Shown here: piece by piece, positions 11,642-21,520 of the stretch
How positions within the stretch are numbered: the stretch's first letter is position 1
How the letters are laid out: each line of letters begins with the position of its first letter
Source: Tetragonia tetragonoides
Taxonomy: Eukaryota > Streptophyta > Magnoliopsida > Caryophyllales > Aizoaceae
Direction of reading: 5' to 3'
Length of the DNA: 64,000 nt
Assembly (NCBI GenBank): GCA_038025085.1
Contig: CM076154.1
Location: forward strand, 18,450,001-18,514,000
Made by a program: the position numbers and the translations under genes
The notes under the pieces: model-generated
Told to the model about the DNA's origin: nothing
Databases searched by the model: none
What the model saw: the letters and a program-made list of their open reading frames with translations, nothing else

Positions 11642-12229
11642 TCAAGGAGCAAATCCTGGGGGACCACCCTTGGCAAGACAGAGACTGTGCTCCTGGAAAA
11701 GTGAATGTCGACCATTAGCAGTAATAAGAGCATCTTTGTGAAGGGCCATATCCTTTTCAAGGGCCTCTACCCGAGCAGTCTCACCAGCAATCTCCTGCTG
11801 AATGGCCGTCACCCTCGACTCGGCTATCTTCAGCTCGATGGCCAGCCTCTTCAAGTTATGGTCGGCAACTGCCAGCTTCTCACAACCCCTGGCAAAACTC
11901 GACCGATGATGCTTCCGGTCACATAGAGCTTGGGCCGACCGAGCCTCGAGAGCCTGAGGATCGGCAGGGGCATCAGCAGGAAGAGGGGGAAGAAAACCCT
12001 CTCTCCTCCTGGCAAACCTGAGAGCGTCTAAAGCGACGCAATAGTCACAATCACAACGCTCCAAGTGAGTGCGTTGCTCCAGAAGCAAACTGATCATCCC
12101 CGACCCGCTAGGCCCAGCTGGAACCTCGATCTTAGGGGTAACTAGAACCCCGCCCATAGTTATGGACAGACGAGGGGTAGATCTACCTCCGAGATCAAGC
12201 CTACGGCTTTTGGAAGCTGGAGAAGACAT
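11642..12229 (-). CDS. Antisense ORF of the Tat element, coiled-coil protein (195 aa)
   Basis: Intact frame starting MSSPASKSRRLDLGGRST. A Pro/Gly-rich head (residues 20-60) is followed by a short Cys segment (C-D-C-D-Y-C) and a long alpha-helical, coiled-coil tail (residues about 100-180) rich in Ala, Glu and Leu. I do not recognise the family. It has its own TATA box 119 bp upstream of the ATG and an 18-nt leader motif shared with the displaced promoter at 16419. The N-terminus resembles those of its sister genes (MSSPID, MSSSAI). Function unknown; antisense to pol. Confidence 0.55.
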   Translation of the reverse strand: MSSPASKSRRLDLGGRSTPRLSITMGGVLVTPKIEVPAGPSGSGMISLLLEQRTHLERCDCDYCVALDALRFARRREGFLPPLPADAPADPQALEARSAQALCDRKHHRSSFARGCEKLAVADHNLKRLAIELKIAESRVTAIQQEIAGETARVEALEKDMALHKDALITANGRHSLFQEHSLCLAKGGPPGFAP

Positions 12230-12279
12230 GTCGCAACGACTGATATGCTGCTTGGAAAATCTATATGGAGCTCAAGAAA

Positions 12280-12355
12280 TCTAGAGAGAGAAAGTGAAAA
12301 CAAGAAATGACGAAGAGAATGATGAAATTTCCAAACAATTATCGGGGTATTTATA
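12280..12355 (-). promoter_or_regulatory. Promoter and leader of the 195-aa antisense ORF
   Basis: The minus strand carries TATAAATA at 12348-12355 in context GGTTATAAATACCCC. The leader motif TCACTTTCTCTCTCTAGA follows at 12280-12297. A CACGTG core lies upstream near 12430. Confidence 0.6.
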
Positions 12356-12985
12356 ACCTTTCCAAAAGAAGACGAACCGTCACCTCTAACCAGCGTCTGG
12401 AAGAAAAGAGGCCTCAATTCAGAGAGGACACGTGTGAAAACCCGAAAGGTGGGTTCTCCCAACCGTCACATCCACTGGAAATAATTATGACAAGAAAGGG
12501 CAACCGGCGTTTTGGGAAAAAACACCAGACTACGAAACTCCCAGAGTACAGTAAAAAGTCGACCCAAACAGCCGCACCTCGAGTGTGGGGGCAGGGTATA
12601 CTTACCTCGATACATTTTACACTCGAGGTACGACTAATGATGCATCCATGATAAAGGAACGACACAAAATTGGAAAATTCTGGGTTTCCAGCCGAACCAA
12701 TAATTGAAACAACAATCCTTATATTGATTAAAGGAAAAGATTACACCAGACCGAGGATGAAACTACACATTTAGAGTTCATCTACAAAATTCCTAGTCGG
12801 CATGCAAGCTCGACACCTAAAAAGTCTACTTACCAAAAAAGACAAGACTCGGCCCTCCGACCTCAGGCTGGAAGAAAGAGGTCGGGGAAGAAATCGCCAA
12901 GTACAAGACAACCTCCCAACCTACCCCTGGAAGAAAGAGGTTTGGGAGGAGATCACCAAATACAAGGGCGTACCCAAGGCAGAGC

Positions 12986-13556
12986 CTAAAGGGATAGAGG
13001 GGGAGAGGCAGGAGGCTGACCCTCCAGCTGGTTCCTCAGAACCCTCACTTCATCGAGGAGTTCCTCCCTCCGCTCCCAAAGGCCGTTCAACTCCTTAACT
13101 CCTCCAGTGATCCGAGTCGCCAGCTCGGTCCTAGCATCCATGAGGGCATTGTCCCTCTGCTCCCAGCGGCGGGTCTTAGCTTGGGTAGCCGCCTCCCTCT
13201 CGCAAGCCCCACCAATCTCCCGGTGAAGCTCCTGAAGACGATTTACCAGCCGTTCTGCCAGAGGAACCAGACGAGCAGGCGGTTCAGGCTCCCTGACAGC
13301 AGGAGGAGGAGTCGGAACCTCAGCAGCAGAAGGTGCCGACCAACAGACACCCAGCGTTCTGCTCGGGACCTCCGGATAGCAGTGATCAGATCCCGAGCTT
13401 CCGAGCCCAAACTTGACCCAGGAGAGGATCGGGGGTAGCTGGAGTGTAGGATTCAGAAGAAGTCGAGGCATGACTCTTCCCAGCATCCCCGACCTTAACT
13501 TGTTTGCTAGACCCTCCACGATGGAAGGCTATAAATTTCCTCTTGGAACCTGCCAT
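12986..13556 (-). pseudogene. Antisense ORF of the Tat element, second coiled-coil protein
   Basis: Begins at ATG 13556 with MAGSKRKFIAFHRGG and a Ser/Thr-rich head, stops near 13386 in that frame, and resumes in a neighbouring frame (SAAEVPTPPPAVREPEPPAR, then a helical segment from LVPLAERLVNRLQELHREI to LLDEVRVLRNQLEG). One frameshift therefore breaks it. Length and layout (disordered head, coiled-coil tail) match the 195-aa neighbour, suggesting a paralogous family. Its natural promoter appears to have been carried away by the inversion and to lie at 16419. Confidence 0.5.
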
Positions 13557-13596
13557 CTCAGAAACAGAGCAAAATAAAATAGTCACGACCCTCCAC

Positions 13597-13679
13597 GTTG
13601 TTGAGTTGTTGGAGATGCCAGAGGGGGAGCAGATGGTGGCCGGGACAACCTCCAAGGCTTTCCTTGAGGGTTTCAAGGA
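13597..13679 (+). repeat. Inverted duplication, left copy (83 bp)
   Basis: Begins GTTGTTGAGTTG and ends TTTCAAGGA. The reverse complement lies at 16516-16598 with two mismatches. It codes VVELLEMPEGE-x-MVAGTT in both copies. The pair marks the breakpoints of an inversion inside the Tat element. Confidence 0.9.
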
Positions 13680-15031
13680 CATGGTCAAGGCTCGGCGGAA
13701 GCTTGAATCGGTAACAGATGTTCTCCTTCCCTCATTCTTCATATTCCATAGTCCTATGACTGTTGTTGATAACCTGCTTTGTTTTTTGCAGCCCCCCAAG
13801 AAGAAAAAGGCAATGGTCTATGGGAAGAAGGCGAGATTGAGGAAGGGGGGTTCTTCGTCTGTGGTCTTGCCTGATGCCGACCTTCGCTCTAAGAAGAGCT
13901 CGAGTGACGATGCCTTGGTGACCTAGGAGAGGGTGTCCCCTTTGAAGAAGAAGAAGGTGGATACCCCCCAGTGCGGGGTCGGTCCCAGCGAATCAACCTG
14001 CGGCTGCCACTTGGGGACTGGTTACCCCTCCTGCGGGAATTCAAGAGTCGGGCGCTGGCCCGTTCAACTCGGTCGTGGAGGGAGAGTTCTCCCATTCGAG
14101 TCTGCGAAGCATCGAGGAGATGCGGGCTGTTTGGTCCACCCGAAAGGACATCAATGAGTTCACGGGCCAGGCGTACATGATCAGTAGGCAGAAACCTGAA
14201 GATCACACCCTCAACATGCCGGCCGTCCTGGGGGCTCCTCTAGATGAACATTCCAAAATTGCTGAGGCCGTCTTGCCTAACTTGTTCCATGAGAGGGACA
14301 TGGAGCAGGTTATCTCCGAGGTGGAGTCGACAGACGTTGTGACGGTCCTTCTAAAGCGTGTGGCCCTAAATCGCCTGAAGGTATTCTAACAGTCCTTTCC
14401 TTCGTTTATTTTTGATCGAGTCTTTCAGGCTGCTATTAATTTGTTTTGTGTTTCTCAGGATGACATTCTTCTGAGTGCGGTTGTTAGGGCTGACGAGGCT
14501 CATAGGCGTCGGTTGGTCATCCAATGCCAGGAGTGGCAAGCCGACACAGAGTCTAAGGCTCTCGATGAGGCTCGAGCTGAATTGTCGGGGCTTCGCTCCG
14601 AACTAGAGAAGGCGAATGCCGATCTTCAAAAGGGGAAGTGTCTTCTTGATGAGAGGGAGCAATCCCTCGAGGAGCTAAGGGGGAGACTGAAGGATGCCAA
14701 CGAGGCCAAGGCCCAGGTCGCCCACCTCCTCGAGGCTGCAAAGGCCGATGCTGAAGGTTGGAAGACCAAAGAGGCTCGGGCGCAAGCTGAGTTGAAGGTG
14801 GCTGTGGATCGCCAGACTCGTTACTGGAAGGAAGCACTGCTCCGAGTGTATGGAGAAGGCGATGTTGGAGCCTCTGTGGTTAGCTCCCTGGCTAACATTC
14901 GTAACCTCTGAGCTTCTACTAACCCCGACAATCTGGCGGAGGCAAGTAGAATCGAGGCTTCCATTGCCCCAGACTTGGAAGATATGGAGAACCTCGTTGT
15001 CGCGAGACGGGCAGAGGAGGAGGCTGAATGA
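13597..15031 (+). pseudogene. Inverted C-terminal half of the antisense Transposase_28-like gene
   Basis: Carries on from VVELLEMPEGE as KAFLEGFKDMVKARRKLES, then a candidate intron 13711-13791 (GTAACAG to TTTTTTGCAG), a Lys-rich segment (PPKKKKAMVYGKKARLRKGG), a stop near 13924, and a frame-shifted middle part. The later part holds SLRSIEEMRAVWSTRKDI, HERDMEQVISEVESTDVV, a second candidate intron 14381-14458 (GTATTCT to TTTCTCAG), and a long coiled coil (ADEAHRRRLVIQCQEWQ, then LSGLRSELEKANADLQKGK). Stop codons at 14909 and 15029. The upstream half of the same gene is on the other strand at 16599-18541. Confidence 0.65.
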
Positions 15032-15313
15032 TCAGGGCCTTTTGAGGCCTGCACCCCCGGGTTAAGGGGGGTTTGTACTTGTTCTTTTCTTAGGGTGGTT
15101 GGTCACCCTTGTTGTAAACTGTTTGCGCCCCCTCCGCTTTTGAGGGTTGATAAATGATGATGTCCGCTTTCAATATACTCAATTCTGTTTTTATTTTAGT
15201 TCGTACCCTCATCATTTTGAATAAATGATCATTTATTGCCTCGCTGCGATATCTTTGCATGGGTGACAGCTGTCGTGAATAACCGTTCGTACCTTTCCTT
15301 TTTTTTTTTTGCT

Positions 15314-15321
15314 TATAAATA
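15314..15321 (+). promoter_or_regulatory. TATA box upstream of the 257-aa coiled-coil ORF
   Basis: TATAAATA in GCTTATAAATAGACT, 45 bp before the ATG at 15366, preceded by a T-run. CTTTCTAGAGAG just before the ATG resembles the leader motif of the sister genes. Confidence 0.55.
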
Positions 15322-15365
15322 GACTCATTTGGCTTGTTGATTTTGCTACCAATCTTTCTAGAGAG

Positions 15366-16139
15366 ATGTCTTCCTCAGCTATATTCATTTCCTCAGGCTC
15401 TAGTGATGAATCTTCCGTAGATACCAAGTCAATATCTAGGACGTATCGCCTTCGGTCGGGGAAGCGTGCTCCCAGGAATAGTCGACCCAGCAAGAGACTT
15501 GATGAAGGTGCTTCAAGATCAAATCATGAAGAGCCCTTGGAAGTTCCAGATAAGTTTAGTGAGGCCAGTTTGGCTAAGCTGGTAGTTTCTGATTTTGTTC
15601 GCCTCTTCGAGGATAATTCCTTGTCCGAGCGTCTTCGTACCCATATATGGATGGTATTTCAGCAACTTCAATCCGAGGGTGTCTTGGAATGTCTTGAAGT
15701 CGAACCTCTGGCTGTGAGGCTTCCTGGTGAGGGGGGTAGGAGGCCTGATTCTCCTCCCCCTATTCCTCCTAAAGTCGACTCTAATCTCGACATTCCTTTT
15801 TCTGTAGTGGGGGATCCTGAGGGTAGAGACTCCCTTCAAGGCGAACATCATTATGAGGGGAAAAGCGAACCAGATTGTCAAATCCATCAAGCTCGCAGGC
15901 AGGCTCTGGAGCGGGAGATTCAGCGTGCTGAGAAAGCTAGAAGATCAGTATTGGAGGAGCAGACACGGGTAGCTAGGAGGGTCGATGACCTTATGAAGGA
16001 CCTCCGTGCTGCGAAGCAAATAGTCGAGGATAGGGCCCTAGCCCTCGAAGAGGGAAGGAAAGTCCATCGCTCTCTAGTTCAGAGACAACAAGCCTTGGAG
16101 CAGGAGATTAAGCATAAACGAGAAGCTCTAGATCATTAA
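15366..16139 (+). CDS. Coiled-coil ORF in the inverted segment of the Tat element (257 aa)
   Basis: Intact frame starting MSSSAIFISSGSSDESS. The Ser-rich head resembles the start of the large antisense protein (MSSPIDISSG). A globular part follows (SLAKLVVSDFVRLFEDNSLS), then a Pro-rich linker, and a long coiled coil from about residue 185 (RRQALEREIQRAEKARRSVL to the end). Family not recognised. Originally antisense to pol; now on the plus strand because the 3 kb segment is inverted. Its intact frame in an otherwise broken element is notable. Confidence 0.55.
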   Translation: MSSSAIFISSGSSDESSVDTKSISRTYRLRSGKRAPRNSRPSKRLDEGASRSNHEEPLEVPDKFSEASLAKLVVSDFVRLFEDNSLSERLRTHIWMVFQQLQSEGVLECLEVEPLAVRLPGEGGRRPDSPPPIPPKVDSNLDIPFSVVGDPEGRDSLQGEHHYEGKSEPDCQIHQARRQALEREIQRAEKARRSVLEEQTRVARRVDDLMKDLRAAKQIVEDRALALEEGRKVHRSLVQRQQALEQEIKHKREALDH

Positions 16140-16418
16140 GCTCTTGCTCTCTTTAATCATTGTAGTCGCCTCGATTTTATGGTGTAGCTGTATTGTAATA
16201 ATTGGCACCTTCGATATTTGGAATGAATGTTCGAATGGTTTTATGTTTTTGACTCTAGTTTATGTAGTTGTTTTTTCCACTCGTGAGTCGAGGGGAAGAT
16301 GAGGTAACCGAAGCGTTTCCTTTTTCTAGGGAATGCGAACCGAGTTCACCCTGTATCTTCATGACACGTGTTTCCTGAAGGGAGGCGTAGCTTGGTTTCC
16401 CATGGCTTTTTTTTTGTC

Positions 16419-16484
16419 TATAAATACTTGAGTGAACTCTCTCAGTTTCATCCAACTTTTCTCGCATCACTTTCTCTCTCTAGA
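16419..16484 (+). promoter_or_regulatory. Displaced promoter and leader (orphaned by the inversion)
   Basis: TATAAATA at 16419-16426 and the leader motif TCACTTTCTCTCTCTAGA at 16467-16484. The leader is identical over 18 nt to that of the 195-aa gene at 12280-12297. A CACGTG core lies at about 16363. The promoter now points into the inverted duplication and no gene follows it. Before the inversion it would have faced the MAGSKRK gene. Confidence 0.55.
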
Positions 16485-16515
16485 AGTACTCTTCCAGTCT
16501 TTAGTAAGACCGCTT

Positions 16516-16598
16516 TCCTTGAAAGCCTCAAGGAAAGCCTTGGAGGTTGTCCCGGCCACCATATGCTCCCCCTCTGGCATCTCCAACAACTCAACAAC
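16516..16598 (-). repeat. Inverted duplication, right copy (83 bp)
   Basis: Reverse complement of 13597-13679 with two mismatches. On the minus strand it follows AGGCCGCC, the start of an exon after a canonical CAG acceptor. Confidence 0.9.
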
Positions 16599-18541
16599 GG
16601 CGGCCTCTGCAAGACATAAAGAAAAGGGAAGGGTTAAAAACTCCCTCGATTTACAGAAAAACACTCGGAGCAAGGAAACAATGGGAATAAGGCCATCGTA
16701 CCATGTCTCATGGACGACCTAAAACCAATGAAGACTAGAAAAGCCTCACTAGAGAACCAAGACTTATCGATCTTCCAATGAGGAGGAGCTTTGACCTCTT
16801 CACAAGCACCCTCATCTCGGTTAGGGTGGCGGAAGTATTCTATCGTCCGACGCTCGGCCGGGGACAAAGAGTCCAGAGGCTCGCGATCCAGACCAAACAC
16901 GTCACTACCTACCTCCTCTAGGTAATTTTCTCTCCAAGGAGGGCACACTCCTTCCCATCCTCGTTCATTGTGCAGAAACAAGAAACTCTCCTTCCACAAG
17001 GTGACATTTCTCAGGGACCGACACATGGAAAAACCCTTCCTAAGGCTCAAATACCAAGTCTCGAGCTTGGTCGACTGTACCTTTAGATATAGATGACGAA
17101 GGAAAGCATCAGTCACCTCCAGCCTATGGACATAGGCCGCGACAGCTAAACCGACCCACGACCGCCAGGAATTCACTCGGAGCTGAAAGTAGTGAACCCC
17201 CAGGCGACCCACTATCTTCTAAATCAGACGAGGGAGAGGAAATCTTAAACCCTCGTCAAAAACATTGGTGGAAAAGGGAATACAGTCGGGAGGGGCGGGA
17301 TGATACCCCTCCAACTTACTGGGGCAGATAAAGGACATCCCAGGGGCAGTTGATATCATTTCGCCAGCCAATCCATGTCCTCGGCCGACCTGCCAGCTAA
17401 GATCGACCGTTTTAAGTGGATGGGGACCGCGTCGGCCTTTTTCCCCTGCTTCGATCCTCCGTCCACAGGATCCTCCTCCGTCTGCTCATGGCCCGGCTCT
17501 ACTTCGACATTTACACGATCAGCCTGGTCCACCTCCTCCACAGGTTCGGTTGTTGGTAGTCTCTCTCCCCTACTGGAACGAGGCCTCTTCTTTTTCTTCT
17601 TCTTCTTCTTTCTCTCCTTCTTCTCTTCTGAAGGAGGAGGAGAGAAAGCCTCATCCTCGACAGGAGGACAGTCTCCAACTCTGATCTCACCATTCTCCAG
17701 CGACCCTTGGGAGGCCTCGGCCTCTTCATGGCCCGACCCTACAGGCTCGGGCATGTCACCAGGCGAACCAGAAGTACTGGCTACCCGATCGATGGATCTG
17801 GCCCATCGATCCGACGAAGAATCGGGTATAACACCCGGAGCACTAGTCAAACTATCCATTTGCCCCGAAGAGCTCCTTTCTCTACGCTCCCTACAAGATA
17901 AGCAAATGAAGAAGGTCAGGATATGCAACAGGACTGGGGAAAAAAACACAAGGAAAGTAATCAAAGGACAAAGAAAATACTTCATTATATGAGGGAAGAT
18001 AAGTCGTTCCCCAATCTGCTCAAAGTCACTCAAGGGAGAGGAGCAATTAAGACCCCCTCTACCTGAGCGGCAAGTTTGTTTAAAACGAACCCTGGACATC
18101 TCGACTTCGTCTCCCTGCAGGGGAGAGACAAAGCGTAAAGGTTTGACCCCGTCTAAAACATGGATCTCCCCCAACGCTACACTCATTTGAAAGACATTCA
18201 ACACATCCTGCTTAAAGCTTCGTGGAATGTCGAGGTCCAACAGAACCCTGGCATACTAAGACTCCTCCCGAAACTGAAACGGAATGAACCAATCCGGAAG
18301 AAGCAATCCGTCCGGGCTCGACCACTCAAAACCCGGACGAAACTCGAAAAAGGGGAACCCCGGCGGAATCGGGGGAACTGGGTCATTCGAAGGATGAGGG
18401 AAAGACTCCTCATACGACGGGCCAGGCCCCTGACTAGAGGAGCCTCGACCGAAACTATCAGGACAAGATTCCCAAATCTCTGGTCGAGGTGCCTCAGGTG
18501 AGCTGTCAGACCCCCGACGATATATCAATTGGTGAAGACAT
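16599..18541 (-). pseudogene. Antisense gene of the Tat element, N-terminal half (Transposase_28-like, putative gypsy-type)
   Basis: Starts MSSPIDISSG at ATG 18541, shifted by an extra G in a five-G run (18511-18515), then RPEIWESCPDSFGRG, PPIPPGFPFFEFRPGFEW, a stop near 18256, and DIPRSFKQDVLNVFQMSVAL. A candidate 90-bp intron is at 17891-17980 (GTATTTTC to TTGTAG). An acidic/Lys-rich head follows with a run of nine lysines. The block FDEGLRFPLPRLI and LGVHYFQLRVNSWRSWVG with AYVHRLEVTDAFLRHLY fits the domain Pfam calls putative gypsy-type transposon (Transposase_28). A GT-AG intron at 16607-16701 joins CATG to AGGCCGCC in frame. The function of this antisense family is not established. Confidence 0.65.
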
Positions 18542-18760
18542 CGGCATGGGTATAAAACAAATAAATGCAAGTAAGAAAAATACCAAAAGAAAAACGTTAT
18601 ACCTTGGGAGAAGATAGAAGACAGATCTACAAGTGGAGATCGAATAAACAGTAACCAATCGACGGAAGACTAGCAAGAAAAATTTCAAAGACCCACTTTC
18701 TCTCTCTATAAAATCCTGGCGGCTGGAATAAGGAGAGAAAAGAAGAAGGTGATTCTGGCC

Positions 18761-18767
18761 ATTTATA
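18761..18767 (-). promoter_or_regulatory. TATA box of the large antisense gene
   Basis: The minus strand reads CGCCTATAAATGGCC, about 220 bp upstream of the start codon. A possible leader intron begins at a GTATAAC near 18601. It lies just inside the 3' LTR, so antisense transcription would start from the internal end of the element. Confidence 0.5.
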
Positions 18768-18968
18768 GGCGAAGAGACCTGGAATAGCACACTGCTCGCA
18801 TGACTGACAGGTGGAAGGCCCAACTACGTCCACCGACTATCTATCCCGATGAAAAGGGGGCCCTTCCAAGGAAAAAAAACGGACCCAGAAGCAAAAGCCC
18901 ACTGCACGAAAAGCATCGACCAACCACATCTCAGCAGGACTCGACGGAGAGAAACTCTCCTCCTACTA

Positions 18969-18984
18969 AGATGTGAGGGCAAAA
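18969..18984 (+). other. Polypurine tract of the Tat element
   Basis: AGATGTGAGGGCAAAA directly precedes the 3' LTR. It primes plus-strand DNA synthesis in LTR retrotransposons. Confidence 0.7.
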
Positions 18985-19861
18985 TGATATAACCAAAATA
19001 CTGAGGGTCGAGCTATCGACCCTCGCCCCGTCCACCATCGAAGGATTCCAATCTCTCACGAAGTCTGTATCATCGATGGTATCAAGAGGATACTCTCCCA
19101 CCGCAAATGGAAGCCTCTGATCGAAGTACTCCTCTACCCACTGTTCAACATCGCCAACAGACCCGAGAAGACCTACACCAACAATCAGTCTCATACAGAC
19201 CTAAGGATTACAATTATGCTCTGGCTCGACTAAGAGGGTCGATTCAACCACGAATCGACCCTCAGGCTCTTGGTATGCTGAACCCTGACGCCAGCGCATG
19301 TACTATGCGAATATTCCTACCAAGATTCGATTGACTGCCTTGGCGCCTACGCTCTCTTAGTCACAAGGACAGAAATGACGACATCAAGTGTACGAACCCC
19401 TACGTGGAGTCATCCCAAGGGATCGTACCAAAACTCACGGGACCACTCCCTCTGAACCGACTTAGAGAGGGGCATACGCACAGGCTACGTGTCCACTGTT
19501 CATTCGACGAAGCTAGCCGACTTTTGCCCTATAAATACCTGCGCGGAAATCAAGGCGAAGGTAAGATCATTTTTCACTCAGAGAACAATCACGCTGTCTA
19601 ACAGCGGGCTCTGACATTCCGCTTCTCAGCTGTGATAGCCAGACGCTCAATCATATCCTTACGAAAGTACCTCACGTACACATATCCATATACTAACTTA
19701 AGCATCGGAGGGGTCTTCTCGGGTCGACCCCCCGAGCCAGTTCACCGTTGCTTGTCCTGTGCAGGTAGCAGTCGAGGAATCAGGCAAACAGCTCCCCCGC
19801 TCACGCATTCTAATCCCATCACCTTCCCAGTGTTCGACCCTCCTCCAAATCGGGCGAAACA
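18985..19861 (+). repeat. 3' LTR of the Tat element (877 bp)
   Basis: Nearly identical to 3771-4648, with scattered substitutions (about eight in the first 260 bp by eye). Ends GCGAAACA followed by CATGT, the repeated target site. Confidence 0.95.
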
Positions 19862-19866
19862 CATGT

Positions 19867-21520
19867 GAGCCTTGATGATTTGCCCCTCTATACTAATGAC
19901 ATAAGAGGCATGCGTCTCATAAGCAAAACTTAACGTCTAAAGTCCCTTTTCAACAATTCTCCCCGGAGCCTACTTCAAGTGAAGAGGAGGAAGTTCTATT
20001 TCGAGATTGGGATGATCCTGATGATTGGTTGCAAATGCCATCTTCCTCTAGGGCTCCTCCGGTTCAACGACGGGATGTCCAGCATCAATTCCATCACCTG
20101 CATCAAGGTGGTGTTCCTGGGGATGCGTCCTCAGGCATGTCTGAAGCTAATGGTGCCCGAGGGCAAAATGGTAATTTTGTTCATAATTCTAATAATTTGC
20201 AACCTGTTTTTCATATGAGTGTAAATGAAGGGTCTCAGCCCTTCCCTATTCCCACAAGACATAATGATGATAATGCAGCCAATGAAAATCAGAGTTTTAC
20301 TGGTAATATTTGGAATAGTGTCACTTTTGGCTTGGTGTCTTTGCATGTTAGAAATGGAGTCTCTTTGTCCAATACACAGAACAATACTGGCACTGTTGTG
20401 ACGTTCTTTGACTCGGGTTCTGTTCCCTTGACTGTCGGGCCTCATCATATCCCCATTTCTAGTTGGCCTAATTGTTCACATGGTAATGCTATGTTATTTA
20501 GAAAAACTGGGCTTAATCCTCATGCCCCTCCTTGGCCTGCGGAACGCTATTCCCATTTGAGCCGCCCAGTTGCCAATTTTTTTAATGGGCCTCAAAGCAG
20601 CCCGGTTTCTTGTAGGGGAAGAATTCTGTTTGAATTTTCTCGAGGCCGACAATCCCCATTTGGGCCTACTTATTAATAGTACTCCCAATTCTGGGGCTTC
20701 TCCTAATTCGGGCCCATCTACTACTGGATCTGCTCGTAGTAGGGGCAAACGTGGCACTATTTGAGACTTCATCGCCTCAGCTTTGGGCCGTCTTCGAGCC
20801 TCTCCCAGCCCTAACCAGGATCCATTCGCTCCTCGTCAAAGCTCTGGTAACATACCCGCTTCTGATAGTTCTTCTTCTTCTGGAGCTCCACCATTCGTAA
20901 AACGAAGATTATGGGTAGCTACTGAAACTAGTGATATGGCTTTTGCTGGTCAGCCAAATACCCCTGAAGCTACTTCTGAGTCTCAGAAGTCCCCCCCGCA
21001 GATATCTAATGAAGAAGGTACCTCTAGAACTGCAGCTCTTATTCATCTTGAGTCGTCCACCACTTCAAGCTTCATTCTTCCTGTTAAAAGGAAAATCCCA
21101 ACACCGGGTTGCAGGGAATGTATGTCTGAGGGACCTATTCTTACTCTTTCATCTCAAGTAAAACGTGCTAGGTTGGTTCACAGGGAGGCAAGTAGACGTG
21201 CTAAGGGTAGTGGTCTTATTCCTATACAAACTAATCAAGGTCCTAATTTAAAGAGAAAAGCACTCACCGATCCGGATTGCTTAGAAATCGATGATGATTT
21301 TGAGGTCTCCTCATTTCCTTTAGTTCGCTCTGACCATGAAGGCAAGAAGAAGGTTAGAACTGTTAAGTCCACTGATGTGCCTGGTTCTTATCGTTCCTCC
21401 ATTCCTGTATTGCCATCACATATCTCTAATACGACTTCTGGCTTTGATACTATGATATCTATCTCTCTTCTTGAAGGGGTGTGGGAGGCTGCCCAGAATT
21501 AGCCCCCACAAGCGCCATGA
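19867..21520 (+). pseudogene. LINE-A ORF1, C-terminal part
   Basis: Continues from the zinc-knuckle segment as SLDDLPLYTNDIRGM, then shifts frame. Readable stretches include SRAPPVQRRDVQHQFHHL, PLTVGPHHIPISSWPNCSHG and HAPPWPAERY, then 20783-21502 with a Lys/Arg-rich tail (FVKRRLWVATE, SSFILPVKRKIPTPGCRE). At least three frame breaks. TAG at 21500-21502 looks like a late nonsense mutation: the frame runs on to TGA 21518-21520, which overlaps the ORF2 ATG. Confidence 0.7.

Larger units (their letters stand above)
3771..19861 (+). mobile_element. Tat-type Ty3/gypsy LTR retrotransposon, 16.1 kb, with antisense genes
   Basis: The element is bounded by LTRs starting TGATATAACC and ending GCGAAACA, and flanked by perfect 5-bp duplications CATGT (3766-3770 and 19862-19866). 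The order is LTR, primer binding site, gag, protease, RT, RNase H, integrase, about 8.3 kb of mostly antisense coding sequence, polypurine tract, LTR. The long region between pol and the 3' LTR with an antisense ORF is a known trait of the Tat/Retand lineage. LTR divergence looks like a few percent by eye, so insertion is fairly recent, but pol carries two frameshift zones and several stops. It sits in ORF1 of LINE-A. Confidence 0.95.

Noticed and set aside
14553..14837. Minus-strand frame of 94 codons
   Set aside because: Shadow of the coiled-coil coding strand in the opposite frame; Pro/Ser-rich composition is the complement of Glu/Ala codons.
17375..17992. Plus-strand frame of 205 codons rich in Ser and Phe
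   Set aside because: Shadow of the Lys/Glu-rich antisense protein (AAG read as CTT/TTC).
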